From Dirofilaria immitis (lineage: Eukaryota > Nematoda > Chromadorea > Rhabditida > Onchocercidae): a stretch of DNA of 64,000 nt. The DNA is taken from the NCBI GenBank assembly GCA_024305405.1, contig JAKNDB010000103.1, positions 2,356,001 to 2,420,000 on the forward strand, read 5' to 3'. This document shows, piece by piece, positions 40,627-51,320 of the stretch; position 1 is the stretch's first letter, and each line of letters opens with the position of its first letter. Below the pieces are notes generated by a model. That model ran no database searches, was not told where the DNA came from, and saw nothing but the letters and a program-made list of their open reading frames with translations. The translations under genes and the position numbers were made by a program.

Positions 40627-41997
40627 TTAACGATGATATAAATTATAGTAAAAAGGATAACTGTAATGCGAAAAATAATTATAGTAGAAAGGATAATTGT
40701 AATAAAAGGATAATAATAGGAAGGATAATAATATTGTGCGAAACCATAGTAATAGTATGGTGTTCTATCGTACCAATTATTTCCTTCATTTCGATAGTCT
40801 GTATTTTTTCAAAATATTCCTTGTCGTACGGGTCATAGTAATCATAAGAATTGTACCAATTATGTGAAGGATGTCCTAAATTATTAGAATTGGAATTGGA
40901 ATTTGCTACATTACCATTAACATACGAACTGACAAGTTTACCGAGAACAGTACCAATTGTAGAAGCCGCCAACTTAAGACGATCCATTTTACTTTTCCTT
41001 CTTCTATCTTTTTTATCTTTTTTCTTGGGACTTGTTGCATTGCAGTTATCTTTTAACGACTGAAATTTAAAATAAACTTTTACTGAGTTCACTGATGCTG
41101 AAAAACAAAAAAAAAACTACAGTTTTTATAGTATTAGTACTATGCCATAAACTGTAGTTTGTATTGCAGTTTATGATATATTAAGCATTACGATATCATA
41201 AATGTAATACTTACGTTATCTTCTATTTTATTATTGTTCAATGACTGTACATTTGAATTCACTTCTGCATCTGTTTCAGCGATTAATAATGAAATGCTGA
41301 AAAAAAGGAATAGATCAATAAGTAAATAAACGATAAAATAATATGACAAAATAATCAATAATTTTGTATAATAAAAATATCTTAATACAACTAAACTTTT
41401 GATTTTTGTGCTATAGTTTTGTAAATTTTGCTACGCTACAATGACATGATTAACATATTTTCTTTGCATTATGTCAATTTATTATAAATTGTACTAATTG
41501 ATGAGTGTGGAAAACAAAATTTCTTTACACTTAAGTTACTTAAGTTAATATGTTTTAAAGGATTGATTGCATATAATAAGCAAACTTGCTCCATATAATG
41601 AGTTAAGATCAATCAAAATAATTAATACTGAAAACCGAACGATTTCAAGAATCAATCGATCGTTCAGAGAAGCTTTAACGACAAATCCATGATCAGTCCT
41701 TCAACTAAGCAACGTCGAGAAAAAAGAAATGAGAAAGGTGAAAAAGTTGGATAATTAACAACTGTATTTGAATATTTTCTGATTATTGCTTGTCTTAGAT
41801 AATGTGTATGATGAATAAATTCTCTGTCAGTAAATAAATCTTTATCACACCTATTGTCCACGCCAAAAAAGCATAAAGAAACTTTCATAACCGACTAAAT
41901 GAATGATATCATATTGGTAAAAAGTGTCTCTCTTTGTCACGTTAACTTACATTAATATTAGAATAATTGAGTATTTAACGGTAACCAATAATAGCAT
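40627..41997 (-). CDS. Secreted tyrosine-rich low-complexity protein
   Basis: Three exons on the reverse strand, 41997-41951, 41296-41215 and 41059-40627, join in phases 2 and 0. Splice sites are good: donors are GTAAGT in both introns, acceptors TTTTTCAG and ATTTCAG. A further acceptor at 42016 (TATATTTGCAG) just before the ATG suits a spliced leader. The product is about 187 residues: a signal peptide across exons 1-2 (MLLLVTVKYSIILILI, then ISLLIAETDA), a basic stretch (KKKDKKDRRRKSK), and a C-terminal half made of Tyr, Pro, Phe and Asn in YYYP, PFYYNY-type units. Two single-base losses, in T6 at 40804 and A4 at 40704 (+ strand), hide the tail. Restoring each returns Tyr-rich sequence to the TAA. 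Such composition suits a cuticle, eggshell or secreted matrix protein, but no family is recognised. Confidence 0.72.
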
Positions 41998-42406
41998 GAT
42001 AAGAATCCGATATTCCTGCAAATATAATTCAGTAATAGTCGATGGTATGACAATAAGGCTGAAGAAGCTTGTAACACGGCAGAGCTGAATATTATATTAT
42101 TGATTGATTTTTAAAAAGTAGTAGAAAGGAAATCCATTAAAGTCTTAGCATGAGAATTTGTTCAGTGAGAATTTATAGTAAAATTAACGGATAATTAATT
42201 TATTTTTTAACGAATTGTCTTATGAATATTTAGCAAACAATCAACAAGTAATATTTTCATATATATTTAAGGATAATGTAAATATTTACTTGTGTTTATC
42301 ATAAGTAATTTCATTATCTGATTTTTGAAAAATTGAAAAGTCATAAACTTCAAAGTAAAGGTAATTGCAATACCTGGAAAATCTAATAGTCATGTTATTG
42401 GTCTTA

Positions 42407-42586
42407 CTATTTAGCTAAATTTGAAGTATTAGACGAAGGGAGGATTTTGTAATTCTTAGAATTGATAACAACTTGCCTATCTTTTTGCAATAATTCGTCA
42501 GTTAGTTCTATTTCTGAAACGTCATCTTCCAAAATTTTTGATTGATTCTGTGTGCTCAAAATAATAACGAATAAGCAATATCTCAT
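42407..42586 (-). CDS. Small putative secreted protein, 59 residues
   Basis: A single-exon frame from ATG at 42586. It opens with a signal-peptide-like MRYCLFVIILS and continues as a polar, acidic peptide (ILEDDVSEIELTDELLQKDR) ending in a Ser/Asn-rich stretch. It lies about 0.4 kb upstream of the tyrosine-rich gene on the same strand. No cysteine pattern or dibasic cleavage sites appear that would identify a peptide family. A chance frame is possible, but the sharp change from hydrophobic start to charged body argues for a gene. Confidence 0.4.
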   Translation of the reverse strand: MRYCLFVIILSTQNQSKILEDDVSEIELTDELLQKDRQVVINSKNYKILPSSNTSNLAK

Positions 42587-44157
42587 TGATAGCAAATGAA
42601 GTTCTTGTGTATAACATATGAAATTTTGTGTGGCTGATTTTAAATATTTAGTAGCAAAAAATATGACTATGGTAAATTTTACAGGTACAGCAAAATGTCA
42701 TAATTACCTTTTCAAAAGGGAAATATATGAAGGGAAATATTTCATCGTGGACTGATAAAAGAAACAAAACAACATACATATCGATGCAGTAATTAGCTGT
42801 TACCATATGTAAAATATCATTTGATCGTAATCATGACAAGGATTCTATCTATTTTTTATTAAACATATTTTTCCTTTCTTCTCTACATAATAGATCATAG
42901 TATCGGAGAGATAGATATCATTTTCTCTTTCTGTTAATTATTATGATTAATTAATAGTTTAATTGATTTTGTCTCCTTCTTATTCTATACTTACCGTAAC
43001 ATTTTGATCCAAGCAGATTTCAAAGATTTCCTCTACTGTAATATAGTGTAACATTAAATTATACTTCAGTTAGAAATTGGTCGCATTACCACTTTCCTGT
43101 GCTAATCAGCATTTGATAAAAATGTTTTATTACATTGAAATTGTTAAGTGAATTTCTGCCCAAGAAAAAAATTTCGTCAACTTCAACATCCTAATTTAAT
43201 TGCTAGTACAACTTTTTCATTAATGAATTAATTTTCTGTGTCTGAGAATTAAGCAAAACGAACAATTTCTGCAATCTGTTTCGCAGTATTAGAAATTGAT
43301 CCTAATAAATGATTCTTTAATAGAATTTTAGTAGAATTTTAGTTTAATGCTGCAAAATTAACTTACGAAATTTGTTTCTAGTATAGATAGATATAATAAA
43401 GGGGAATAAAATTTTTCAATTAACTTACTGGAAGTGTAAAGGACAGAAAAATTTATTTGATTCACATACAAATGATATTCTATTAAACGGACACTGAAAA
43501 GCTGAATTTCAACTTCATTGCGAAATTAAGGCATGAATAATGGTAAGTGAAAAGCTTTGAAGATGAAAACTCTTAGGGTTTAGGAAAAAATCACAGTAGT
43601 AAAGTTCAAAACAACCTTTGAGGATTAAATTAAATGATCATAATAGAAGATGAAACAATCTTGCGACAAATAAAAACAAACATTCAACGATATTTGGATT
43701 TCTCGTAAAGATTTGTTATCACATTATATCGATGAAACAAATTTCTTCCGTCAAATTTAAATCCTAGTCAATTTCTTATAATTAATTCCTTCCTTCTTTT
43801 AGGCAAATTTTGCATAATGTTTTCCATGAAATTTCGTTTGAATTTATTGCATATTTCAGATACATCTTTTATTAATAGAAACTATGAAAATACTTTTCAT
43901 TGTTTTTCAGAAATTTTAGTTTCTTATTTAACGTGTAGACCTTATCACGTCAGAAAAAAATCAATTATTAATCTAACATTTATTATCAACTTATCAAATT
44001 TTATTTCTGCAAACTTTTTTGACGAATTTAATATTCGCCTGTAATAATATAGCGTTATTTTTTTGACATTCGTGATAACAGGAATTGAAAACTAAAATGA
44101 AATAAATAATTTTAAGGAGATCTGAACATTTTTTTTAGGTTTATTGGAGTACTTCTA

Positions 44158-44390
44158 ATGAAGTTTGATACTATTTCACTTCATCTATTACTAAAAAGTT
44201 TTTCTGTCTTTTTTTCTCTCGGTCTTTCAATATATGTATCACATGTTCAATAATATGCCTTTATATGGTAAACTGTTAGGTGAAGTTTCAAGATCGTTAA
44301 TTTTTGCAGATATTGAATCTTTTGAATTCGAACAAATCCTTCCTGAAGCCTTTTCCTAAACAATTCACTTTAAATTTTATTACCAGCTAG
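44158..44390 (+). CDS. Small putative secreted or membrane protein
   Basis: A strong TTTTTTTAG acceptor, usable for a spliced leader, lies 19 nt before the ATG at 44158. Exon 1 (44158-44235) encodes a hydrophobic start (MKFDTISLHLLLKSFSVFF). A 74-nt intron with GTATCA donor and TTTTTGCAG acceptor leads in phase 0 to exon 2 (44310-44390), ending in TAG. The product has 52 residues with a Lys/Pro/Phe-rich tail. The donor is only fair. A second open frame through the intron (residues MPLYGKLLGEVSRSLIFADI) looks equally coding-like, so the intron assignment may be wrong. No family recognised. Confidence 0.25.
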
Positions 44391-46660
44391 AAATTTGCAA
44401 TATCAATCGCTAAATAAGACTTTACTTTGCACTATAAAAAATTTTAAAAAAGAGAATGAGAATTGATTTATTTTTAAACATACGACTTCATATGCATTAT
44501 ATATTATGATTTTTAATTCTTTGCCATTTTGAATTCTGACCAAAATATAATGAATTTAACCGTACTTAGCCGGAAAAGCGTATCAATTTGGCAAAAAGAT
44601 ATGGTTTTCATTTTCTAAATAAATAACTTATTATTATTTCCGGAAATTTTATTTATTCTGAAATTCTTAAAACTGAAATATTCGATGATATAGTGAATAA
44701 TCAACACAACAGCATGGATTACAGCGATACGATCAGTTATTATGAGATTCTCCATAAACATTACAAATAAACAATCTGAGTCATTCATCAATTCAGGCCT
44801 AATTTTATGATCAAGTAAAATTACGTTTATATTTAAGAGCTGAAAATACGAGAAATTAAGAAAGTCGTACTACAATTTGTAACAATTCATTTTGATTTTT
44901 GATCGTTAAAAAATTAAGCAACAAAATTACTAACATATGAGATTTAATAATTGCGACGCAACTAAATTAGTAGATACATGAAGATTGACTGAAATGTAAT
45001 ATTGCTTATTATCAGTATTGCACTATTTGATTTTAAAAAACTAAAGCAACTTTAAGATTTTTTTAAGAAGAAAAATTGTTATAATAGCACATGATCAGAA
45101 AATATCTGAAGAATTAATTATGAATTCAGCGAAGAGTTATTTCAAAGTTACTGTTTCGGTCTTCGAATATACACAACTCACATTTGATAACGAATGAATA
45201 ACTATTTAAAGTCTTGAGATGAACTTTTGCATTTCAAAAAAGATAAGGAAAATGGGCGGAAAGAAATACGAAATAACCTAGAAAAGTGAAAGAAAAAAAG
45301 TGAATCATTGAAATAATTGTAGTGGAATGAATATTTGCAGAAGAAAATGTGCCATTTGTTCGTTATATTTTACACCTCCTTGATAACGTTACATATCACC
45401 CTGATAAAGATATTCTAAAGGACAAAATAAAGAGACTAAAAAAAACTTTCAAGGTTTAATGGGTTTTTTCGGAAAAAATTCACAAATTTCCAATTATTAT
45501 AAATTGTTTTTTCATGTCATCTGCGCATCGTTCTTCAATTAAATTTTTGATAGCAGCCTAAATTTTGAAATATCTATATTTCCAACCATTAAGCACAACA
45601 TTTAAATAATTTAGATAGTTGTTTATTCATTTGGATTTCATTATTGAAACTGAGAATGAATAAACGGAATGTTCTTTGATTGTCGTTCTTCATTAAAGCA
45701 ATTGATCATAATTTGCAGTGATTAAAAGCAACTCTTGAATAATTGTTGAGAAAATCTACGTATTTTCAAGAATGTAAAGAAATCAAAATGAAATTAATGC
45801 ATTAGTGGAAACAAAAAACTGAATATAATTCTTGAGAACAAATTCAAAATAGCGTTTTTATCTACTAATGCCTTATGGGTTATTGTCAGCAGTAAAGAAA
45901 TACTATGGATGAATTAAATGAAAATGTAACTAACAATGATGCATACAAATAACTTGATATCTAATAAGTCAAATAATGATAAAATCTGTCAAAAACGGAG
46001 ATAACTTCATCATTCTTTAAAAATAAGTGATAATAATGAATGGATGAACATTAAATGGCCAAAGTGTAATTCATTTTGAAACATTTCATGAACTTAATAA
46101 TTTACATATCTCTATAGTATCTTCACAATGATTAAAACAATTCAAGAAGTCTGATTATGAGTAATTTCAGTTGATTCTGATTCCAACTTTGCATCAAGAA
46201 AGCAGAAGATAGAAGAGAACAAACAGCTACTTCCCTTCATCGGCATAAAAATTCGTATGTTATGTTTCAGTTGAAGAGACGGTGAAATATAGATGAATAT
46301 TTTCCTCGCCGATTATTTATTCCTCTCGAATTTTCATTCATCTTAGAAAATTTTTTTATTCCTTTTGCTGCTTTTGAAACTGTGATAACCGACTTTTTCG
46401 CATCCCTGCAATCATCCTTTCAGTGACCTAATTCGTTCGACTGTATTGATTAAACTATCAATTAAATTAATTGATAAGTCAATTTAATTAGAAATAGAAC
46501 ATGAGCAGTAGTGTCTTGATTACGCAGATTAAACAGAACTGACAAGGAGAAGGAAGTCAATACCTTTAATAAAGAATCATAGGAGTAATATCTTATCCAT
46601 TTGTTAAGTGAAATTTGTTTTAAAGTTATCTTAATTCTTTTACTTTGCTTATCTAAAATT
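44391..46660. other. Spacer without a recognisable gene
   Basis: AT-rich, with short frames only. The last 400 nt form the second copy of the diverged duplication. Confidence 0.5.
46160..46570. repeat. Diverged duplicate of 39870-40260
   Basis: Same orientation and same order of shared words as the 40 kb copy. It is richer in G and C than that copy and carries extra insertions, including about 35 nt near 46,210. Confidence 0.5.
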
Positions 46661-46726
46661 CTACATAAGTGCCTGTAAAGCTGTCAGAATGCAAATGAAA
46701 GCTAAGATACTAAAAATATACTGCAT
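46661..46726 (-). CDS. Signal-peptide-like first exon or micro-ORF
   Basis: Twenty-one codons from an ATG six bases after a CTCCTAG acceptor. The peptide MQYIFSILAFICILTALQA is an almost ideal signal sequence, with A-x-A-like cleavage context, and then meets TAG. An AT/GTAGAA donor in phase 2 just before the stop would mirror the AT/GTAAGT donor of exon 1 in the tyrosine-rich gene. No phase-compatible second exon is visible downstream; the first good acceptor (CTTGTCAG at 46539) leads to a stop. It may be a truncated paralogue of that gene. Confidence 0.3.
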   Translation of the reverse strand: MQYIFSILAFICILTALQALM

Positions 46727-46743
46727 TTTATTCTAGGAGATGG

Positions 46744-47130
46744 TTAGTATTTAAGTAAGGCATTAGTACCAGATAATAGAATCTCTGGTGTAGCTTTTAC
46801 TAGTTCAACACAAACGTTCAGATGATTAATAGAATGCTTGCTAGCAGATGGATAGCACCTATCACACTGTTTATCGCTTAATCGAAAAGGGTTTTATCTT
46901 TTTTGCTGCAATTTCAAGATTGAGTCAGTTTTAATGTTTTTTTTTTTTAGGTTAAATATATCTTCATCCCTAATGTGTCTTCTATCTTCTTGTAGTAAGT
47001 GAACAGTGATAAAGTCTGCTCCAGCGTCAATAGCTATCTCTGCTGGTTTTAAATAGATCTGGATAAGAAGTTCCTCGTACATTGCGAAGAGTTGCAACAT
47101 GATCCATTTTAACATAGGGCAAATCAATTA
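46744..47130 (-). pseudogene. pdxJ: Bacterial pdxJ pseudogene, probable Wolbachia origin
   Basis: PdxJ (pyridoxine 5'-phosphate synthase) makes the B6 vitamer from 3-amino-1-hydroxyacetone phosphate and deoxyxylulose phosphate, a bacterial pathway absent from animals. On the reverse strand the N-terminal signature reads [17 protein letters not shown], ending near 47,062. After a frameshift near 47,050 it continues [16 protein letters not shown], then [16 protein letters not shown] second shift gives [15 protein letters not shown] with a gap where family members have about nine more residues. A later frame reads ELVKATPEI, like the C-terminal IPEI/ELNIGHA region. The middle (barrel strands and the second histidine region) is missing. 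At roughly 130 readable residues against a usual 235-250, with at least two shifts and a deletion, it cannot be functional. Family identity is strong; Wolbachia as donor is inferred from the nematode host. Confidence 0.88.
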
Positions 47131-47499
47131 GACATAGAATACAATAATCATTAAATTTTACATAAGTTATCCACGGAATATTGAATATTTTTTTATCTCT
47201 AATATTAAATTTACTAATTATTTTCGCGTTACAATTTTCATTTGTAGTCCTTTTTATTTTATCCAATTATTCTTTCATAAATTTCTTTGATCCATGGAAC
47301 ATTCGATACTATGTTTTATCATACTGCTCTCTCTTTAGCTGGTAAATTGGTTAATTGCGTATATTATTTCATTATATTTGAAAACCAAATGATAGTAACT
47401 GGAATTATCAGTCTAAATTAATTTGAAATAGCCGTAAAGGGCTACGATTTTAAAAATTGCAAAAAGAACTTACTAAGGAAAGTTTTTTTTTTTAACAGA

Positions 47500-48420
47500 T
47501 AAGTTATCTCCTATTCTAAACATACCATTCTGTTGTGAAACACGTAAATAAAGCTGTCCAAAAGATATTGGTCAGTATCAGATCTAGATAATCTAAGGCA
47601 AATTGTGTAAATATTTAAGAGTGTTCAACTCGAGTTCCTGGAAAGTTAGGCATAATTGGTAACTTGAATGATTTTTCTTGCTATGATTTACAAATCATAT
47701 ATTTATTCAAATTCATTTGACTTCATCCCACTTTTTGAGTATCTAGAATTCTCTTAATTTTATAACTGCATAAGAATTTCCAGAATAATATAGTTCCTGT
47801 GCTGCCATCGTATAAAGATTTCGGTTTAAAATTATGTCTTGAATGATATAATGGATACACCAGTTCTCAATTCTCTGATCGATTTCTAGATTTCCCTAAA
47901 ACTTCTTCGTAATTCTATTGTGCTTATTGATTAACACTTTCATTGTAAATCTATAATTGTCAGTTGTTAGTTGAGTTCACTCTTTTAATAAAAACTGTAG
48001 TCAGGAGATTTTTTTCTTTGTTATCAAATTTATAAACTATGTAATTTATGCAGTTGTTTTCAATAATTTTGACATTTGTCAAAATTATTTGAATCTGTAA
48101 GTTTAAAACTTTCATTTGTAATAACTTGTTTAATAACTTTTGCGATAATTTTTTCATTCGTTTTCATAATCTTCTCGAAGTTAAATTTTCACTATGGCCA
48201 AACTAATTTTTCTTCTATATCGTTCTTTTCCATCACTGTTGATAATTTTTGAATTTATAGAAGAAAGTTTCAACATCAACTGGAATAAAATAAGCATTTC
48301 ATCTTTCGTATTTCTTTAATTTGATTTATATACGAATAATGAAAATTTGGAATGATTTTTTTATCTAACGTAGTATATATTTGGGATTCGATCATAAAAT
48401 TACTTATATGTTTTTCAGAA
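47500..48420 (-). other. Interrupted coding-like stretch beside pdxJ
   Basis: Reverse-strand pieces read like protein in shifting frames: AIDSEKHISNFMIESQIYT and NAYFIPVDVETFFYKFKNYQ (48,240-48,420), MKTNEKIIAKVIKQVITNES (about 48,160), HNFKPKSLYDGSTGTILF (about 47,800) and LPIMPNFPGTRVEHS (about 47,640). All are on the pdxJ strand. None is recognised. They would fit the rest of a decayed bacterial insertion, but could be decayed nematode sequence. Confidence 0.25.
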
Positions 48421-48789
48421 TCAATTGCTTTATAACAAATTGTGCTCCATGTACATCAATAAGTATAGCTAATAATTCTAACGTACATTATACCTTTTAT
48501 AAGGATAGTTCGAGATTTATATTTATTGGCTACTCTCATATCTCATATAAGAAACGTTTTTTCATTTTCCTCACTTATGTGCTGATCGCAAGAGTTATTC
48601 TTTTTCTAAAGGTTGTCTGGTAACCTGAAGCAAGTTTCTATCAATATTATCAGTAATCTGACTCAATAATTCAAATCATTGCTTTCTAAGGTATTGATTT
48701 AGGTGTATAATATACAGTACGCAGCATTGATCGAATTCTTATTTCCGATGGTTCAAACCTCATGTATATATACATCATGGAAAAAGGAG

Positions 48790-49112
48790 AGGACTGTGTC
48801 TGAGCCTCATCCATGACTATAATTCTTGTTTTTACCTGCTCTCCTCTTTCTGTTGTTCTGTATCTTCCTCATATTGTAACTCCGTCTCTATGCCTGTATA
48901 TATATAAAGCGTCTGGAGAGACATGCTTGAATTTTAGTGACCTTTGCGATTGATCCGCCGACATCGTCCTTCTCTCGTGTATTTAATCGTTGTATCATGT
49001 TTGCGTGTCATACGTTTATTTTGATACTCTGTAATATTAGTTCTACGTTAATTCCATGCTGATATTTTATTGTTTCGAATGAACAATTCTATCGAATCAT
49101 CTCACCAGCGAT
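48790..49112 (+). mobile_element. LTR-like block with TATA box
   Basis: GC-richer than its flanks. It begins around TGTGTCTGAGCC and ends near TTCGTAACA, so it can be bounded by TG and CA. It contains a TATATATATAAAG promoter-like box at about 48,897 followed by a GC-richer leader. No second copy is found in the window and no pol gene follows, so a solo or decayed LTR is the suggestion. Confidence 0.3.
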
Positions 49113-49845
49113 TTTCGTAACAATGATTTTGAAGAAGCATTTTGAATTGTATCATTATCGAAATCAGGAATTCCAATAGATCATACTAAAGGATTTTCCC
49201 CGATCCTGGTCGGGAATTTTTCTAAATTCTCTTATATTCATTGGAGCTTCCTAATTCATTTAGCGCATAACTTTTCGATTACAAAAGATTGTAATTAATG
49301 AACGACTTATTTCATTTTATTTAAATGTTTTTTTTCCATTCTTTGCTGATTTTTTTGTCGAATTATTGAATTAGTGAATTTGATCCAATAATTTGCGAAT
49401 ATAATACAATGTAATAAGAATGGTTTCTTTTATTGCAGATATTCGTTGCATGCCATATTCGATGACAGTTGAAACATGTGTTATTTTTTGTTTTTAATCA
49501 TTATTAATTATTTCAGTTAAGTTCTATTCCTTCGACTGATATCATTCGTGTTATTCAATTCAATTCGATGTTCCATTCCTCAGCAATCGTCTTGCGAATG
49601 ATTATAAATTCAGAATAATTTCAATAAAAATATCATCAAAGATATTCATTAATCTATGAATGGCAAATGTTCGCGATTAGAATATTTTGGAATATTGAAT
49701 CATTTGTACAAGGATATATATAAATGAACTAATATGATTATTTTGAATGTATGATTTTAAATACAAATTATTATACAGTAATTTAAAGATCTGAACGAAG
49801 AGAAAAAGTGATTTCTTCAATATTATTAGCATCAACGTTACCATA
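49113..49845. other. Spacer
   Basis: AT-rich with no supported gene. It forms the 3' side of the reverse-strand gene that follows. Confidence 0.5.
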
Positions 49846-50790
49846 TTATGATTTAAATAAATTGTGCTTTTTCATTCGGTTTTGAGTCATTGAAGGTATT
49901 CGGTACATAAAATGAGTTATAAAATTTCGAAGTACATGACGAAGAATTATCAAAACAGTTGTCTGATCAAAAATATTCGTCCTGTTCAAATTATTCATTT
50001 GTTTAAGTCGTTTAGCCTGCTTAAATAATTCTAGCAATTTATGAGATTATTTACTTTCAATGTGATATGCTTTATAAGGCAAAAAAATGAAGGCAAGATT
50101 CATTTATCTGAAAATTTTTGTAAAATTTCTCATTACATCATAAAAATTACCATTTCGAACTGTAGTTCAAAAGCATTTTCACTTATTTTGCATCAGGAAT
50201 CATGAATATTACGTACTAAATATTATTTAATATCATTGTAATCATCAAGTTGTTTGTATATCAATTGAGAATATATGCCATGTTTGCAAACATTGCAAAT
50301 TTTGAAAATATTTCGCAGCAATTTTATGCAAAATTCAGAAATTTCTCGATTCTGCTTTTTGCAATAATATAATTGTGCTTTATGCAATTAAAACCTAAAC
50401 AAAGAACTTTCTAATATTATCAGATATCAAAAATTTGAACTCTGACACTTCATTTTGAAAACGTCTCTACTAAATTGAGACATGCTGAAAGCAAATGTTT
50501 GAATTATTCCGTGGAATACAATACGTTGATGTCGCAATTGTCGACGCTTACAAAATAATGTTGCTGATTATCATCTCTCGGAATAGTATATTTGCAAAGA
50601 GATGGAATGATAGACAGAATGTCCATCGACACATCAATGAGTAGAAAGAAGAATGCCTGCTTATCAGTTTCGATAGATTTAAAATGAATTTTGAAGCGTT
50701 CAAAAAACGATCAGATATGTCGCAAATTCGCATTCGCGGGATCCCGACTAAATGAACCATCAAATAAATGTCAACAATATTATGAGTCAT
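49846..50790 (-). CDS. Two-exon hypothetical protein, about 136 residues
   Basis: Exon 1 spans 50790-50552 and exon 2 spans 50016-49846, with a GTAAGC donor and a TTTAAGCAG acceptor. Exon 1 is one base short. With one base restored in the A6 run at 50702-50707 (+ strand) it is exactly 80 codons and ends in phase 0, matching exon 2 (56 codons plus TAA). The shift point joins SDRF to FERFKIHFKSIETDKQAFFF, and both sides read as ordinary protein. The body is helical, with LLIDVSMDILSIIPSL, and a basic C-terminal part (AKRLKQMNNLNRTN...MTQNRMKKHNLF). An in-frame TGA abuts the ATG, so this start or an upstream exon applies. No family recognised. Confidence 0.5.
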
Positions 50791-50810
50791 TCAACCAATT
50801 TTACATTTCT

Positions 50811-51320
50811 TAGCTTCCCACGCCTTTTTTGTTGTTTTTATCTGAGCTCATTCCTACGGGAAGTGTCTTTGTTAATAACCGCTATAATATTTGTCTAAAA
50901 TTCACATCTGTCCAAATTTTTATCCTAGTCTTCTCATTGGATTTTATCCAGGTTGTAATTGAATCTTAACAGCCCACTGCTAATGGGAAAACCACTCGCA
51001 TCTCCTAATCCATATAAATCTTATTGTATAACGAAACAGATATCTTTTACGAATAAAAGTTTTTACTATCGGCTGGACAGCAACACAGTTCCAACGAGTC
51101 CAATTTAATTTAACACAACACAACTCAACACAACTCAAACACATTTCCAACCATCCGATTCAGTCCAACTCAGCACAATTCAACAAAACACAATTCAACT
51201 CAATTCACCTCAGCGAATCGCAGTAAGCTGATCAACTAACACGACAAATCAACCCGTTGAAACACTGGTGGTATTTGGCGAATATTCGACATCAAACTTC
51301 GCAACTAAAAATCCGCGAAA
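50811..51320 (+). mobile_element. LTR- or 5' leader-like block
   Basis: This is GC-richer DNA containing a TATAAATC box (about 51,014), a GAATAAAAG polyadenylation-like word (about 51,052), then a long CAACA/CAACTC-rich leader. It ends near ACACTGGTGGTATTTGGCG, a TGG-led string of the kind seen at retroelement primer-binding sites. No gag or pol frame follows. A decayed LTR element or solo LTR is suggested. It does not match the block at 48.8 kb in any obvious way. Confidence 0.3.

Noticed and set aside
41664..41888. 74-residue reverse frame in intron 1 of the tyrosine-rich gene
   Set aside because: It lies wholly within a well-supported intron on the same strand and has no splice sites tying it to the gene. 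A retained small exon cannot be excluded but is not supported.
43817..44044. 75-residue forward frame
   Set aside because: Composition is like other AT-rich spacer frames, and it has no donor, acceptor or recognisable motif.
47283..47340. Forward frame FDPWNIRYYVLSYC, faintly like bacterial Lgt
   Set aside because: Too short, followed by stops, and on the strand opposite to pdxJ. The match is within chance.
48745..48765. GGTTCAAACC, like a tRNA B box
   Set aside because: The flanks do not form a T stem and there is no A box or acceptor stem upstream.
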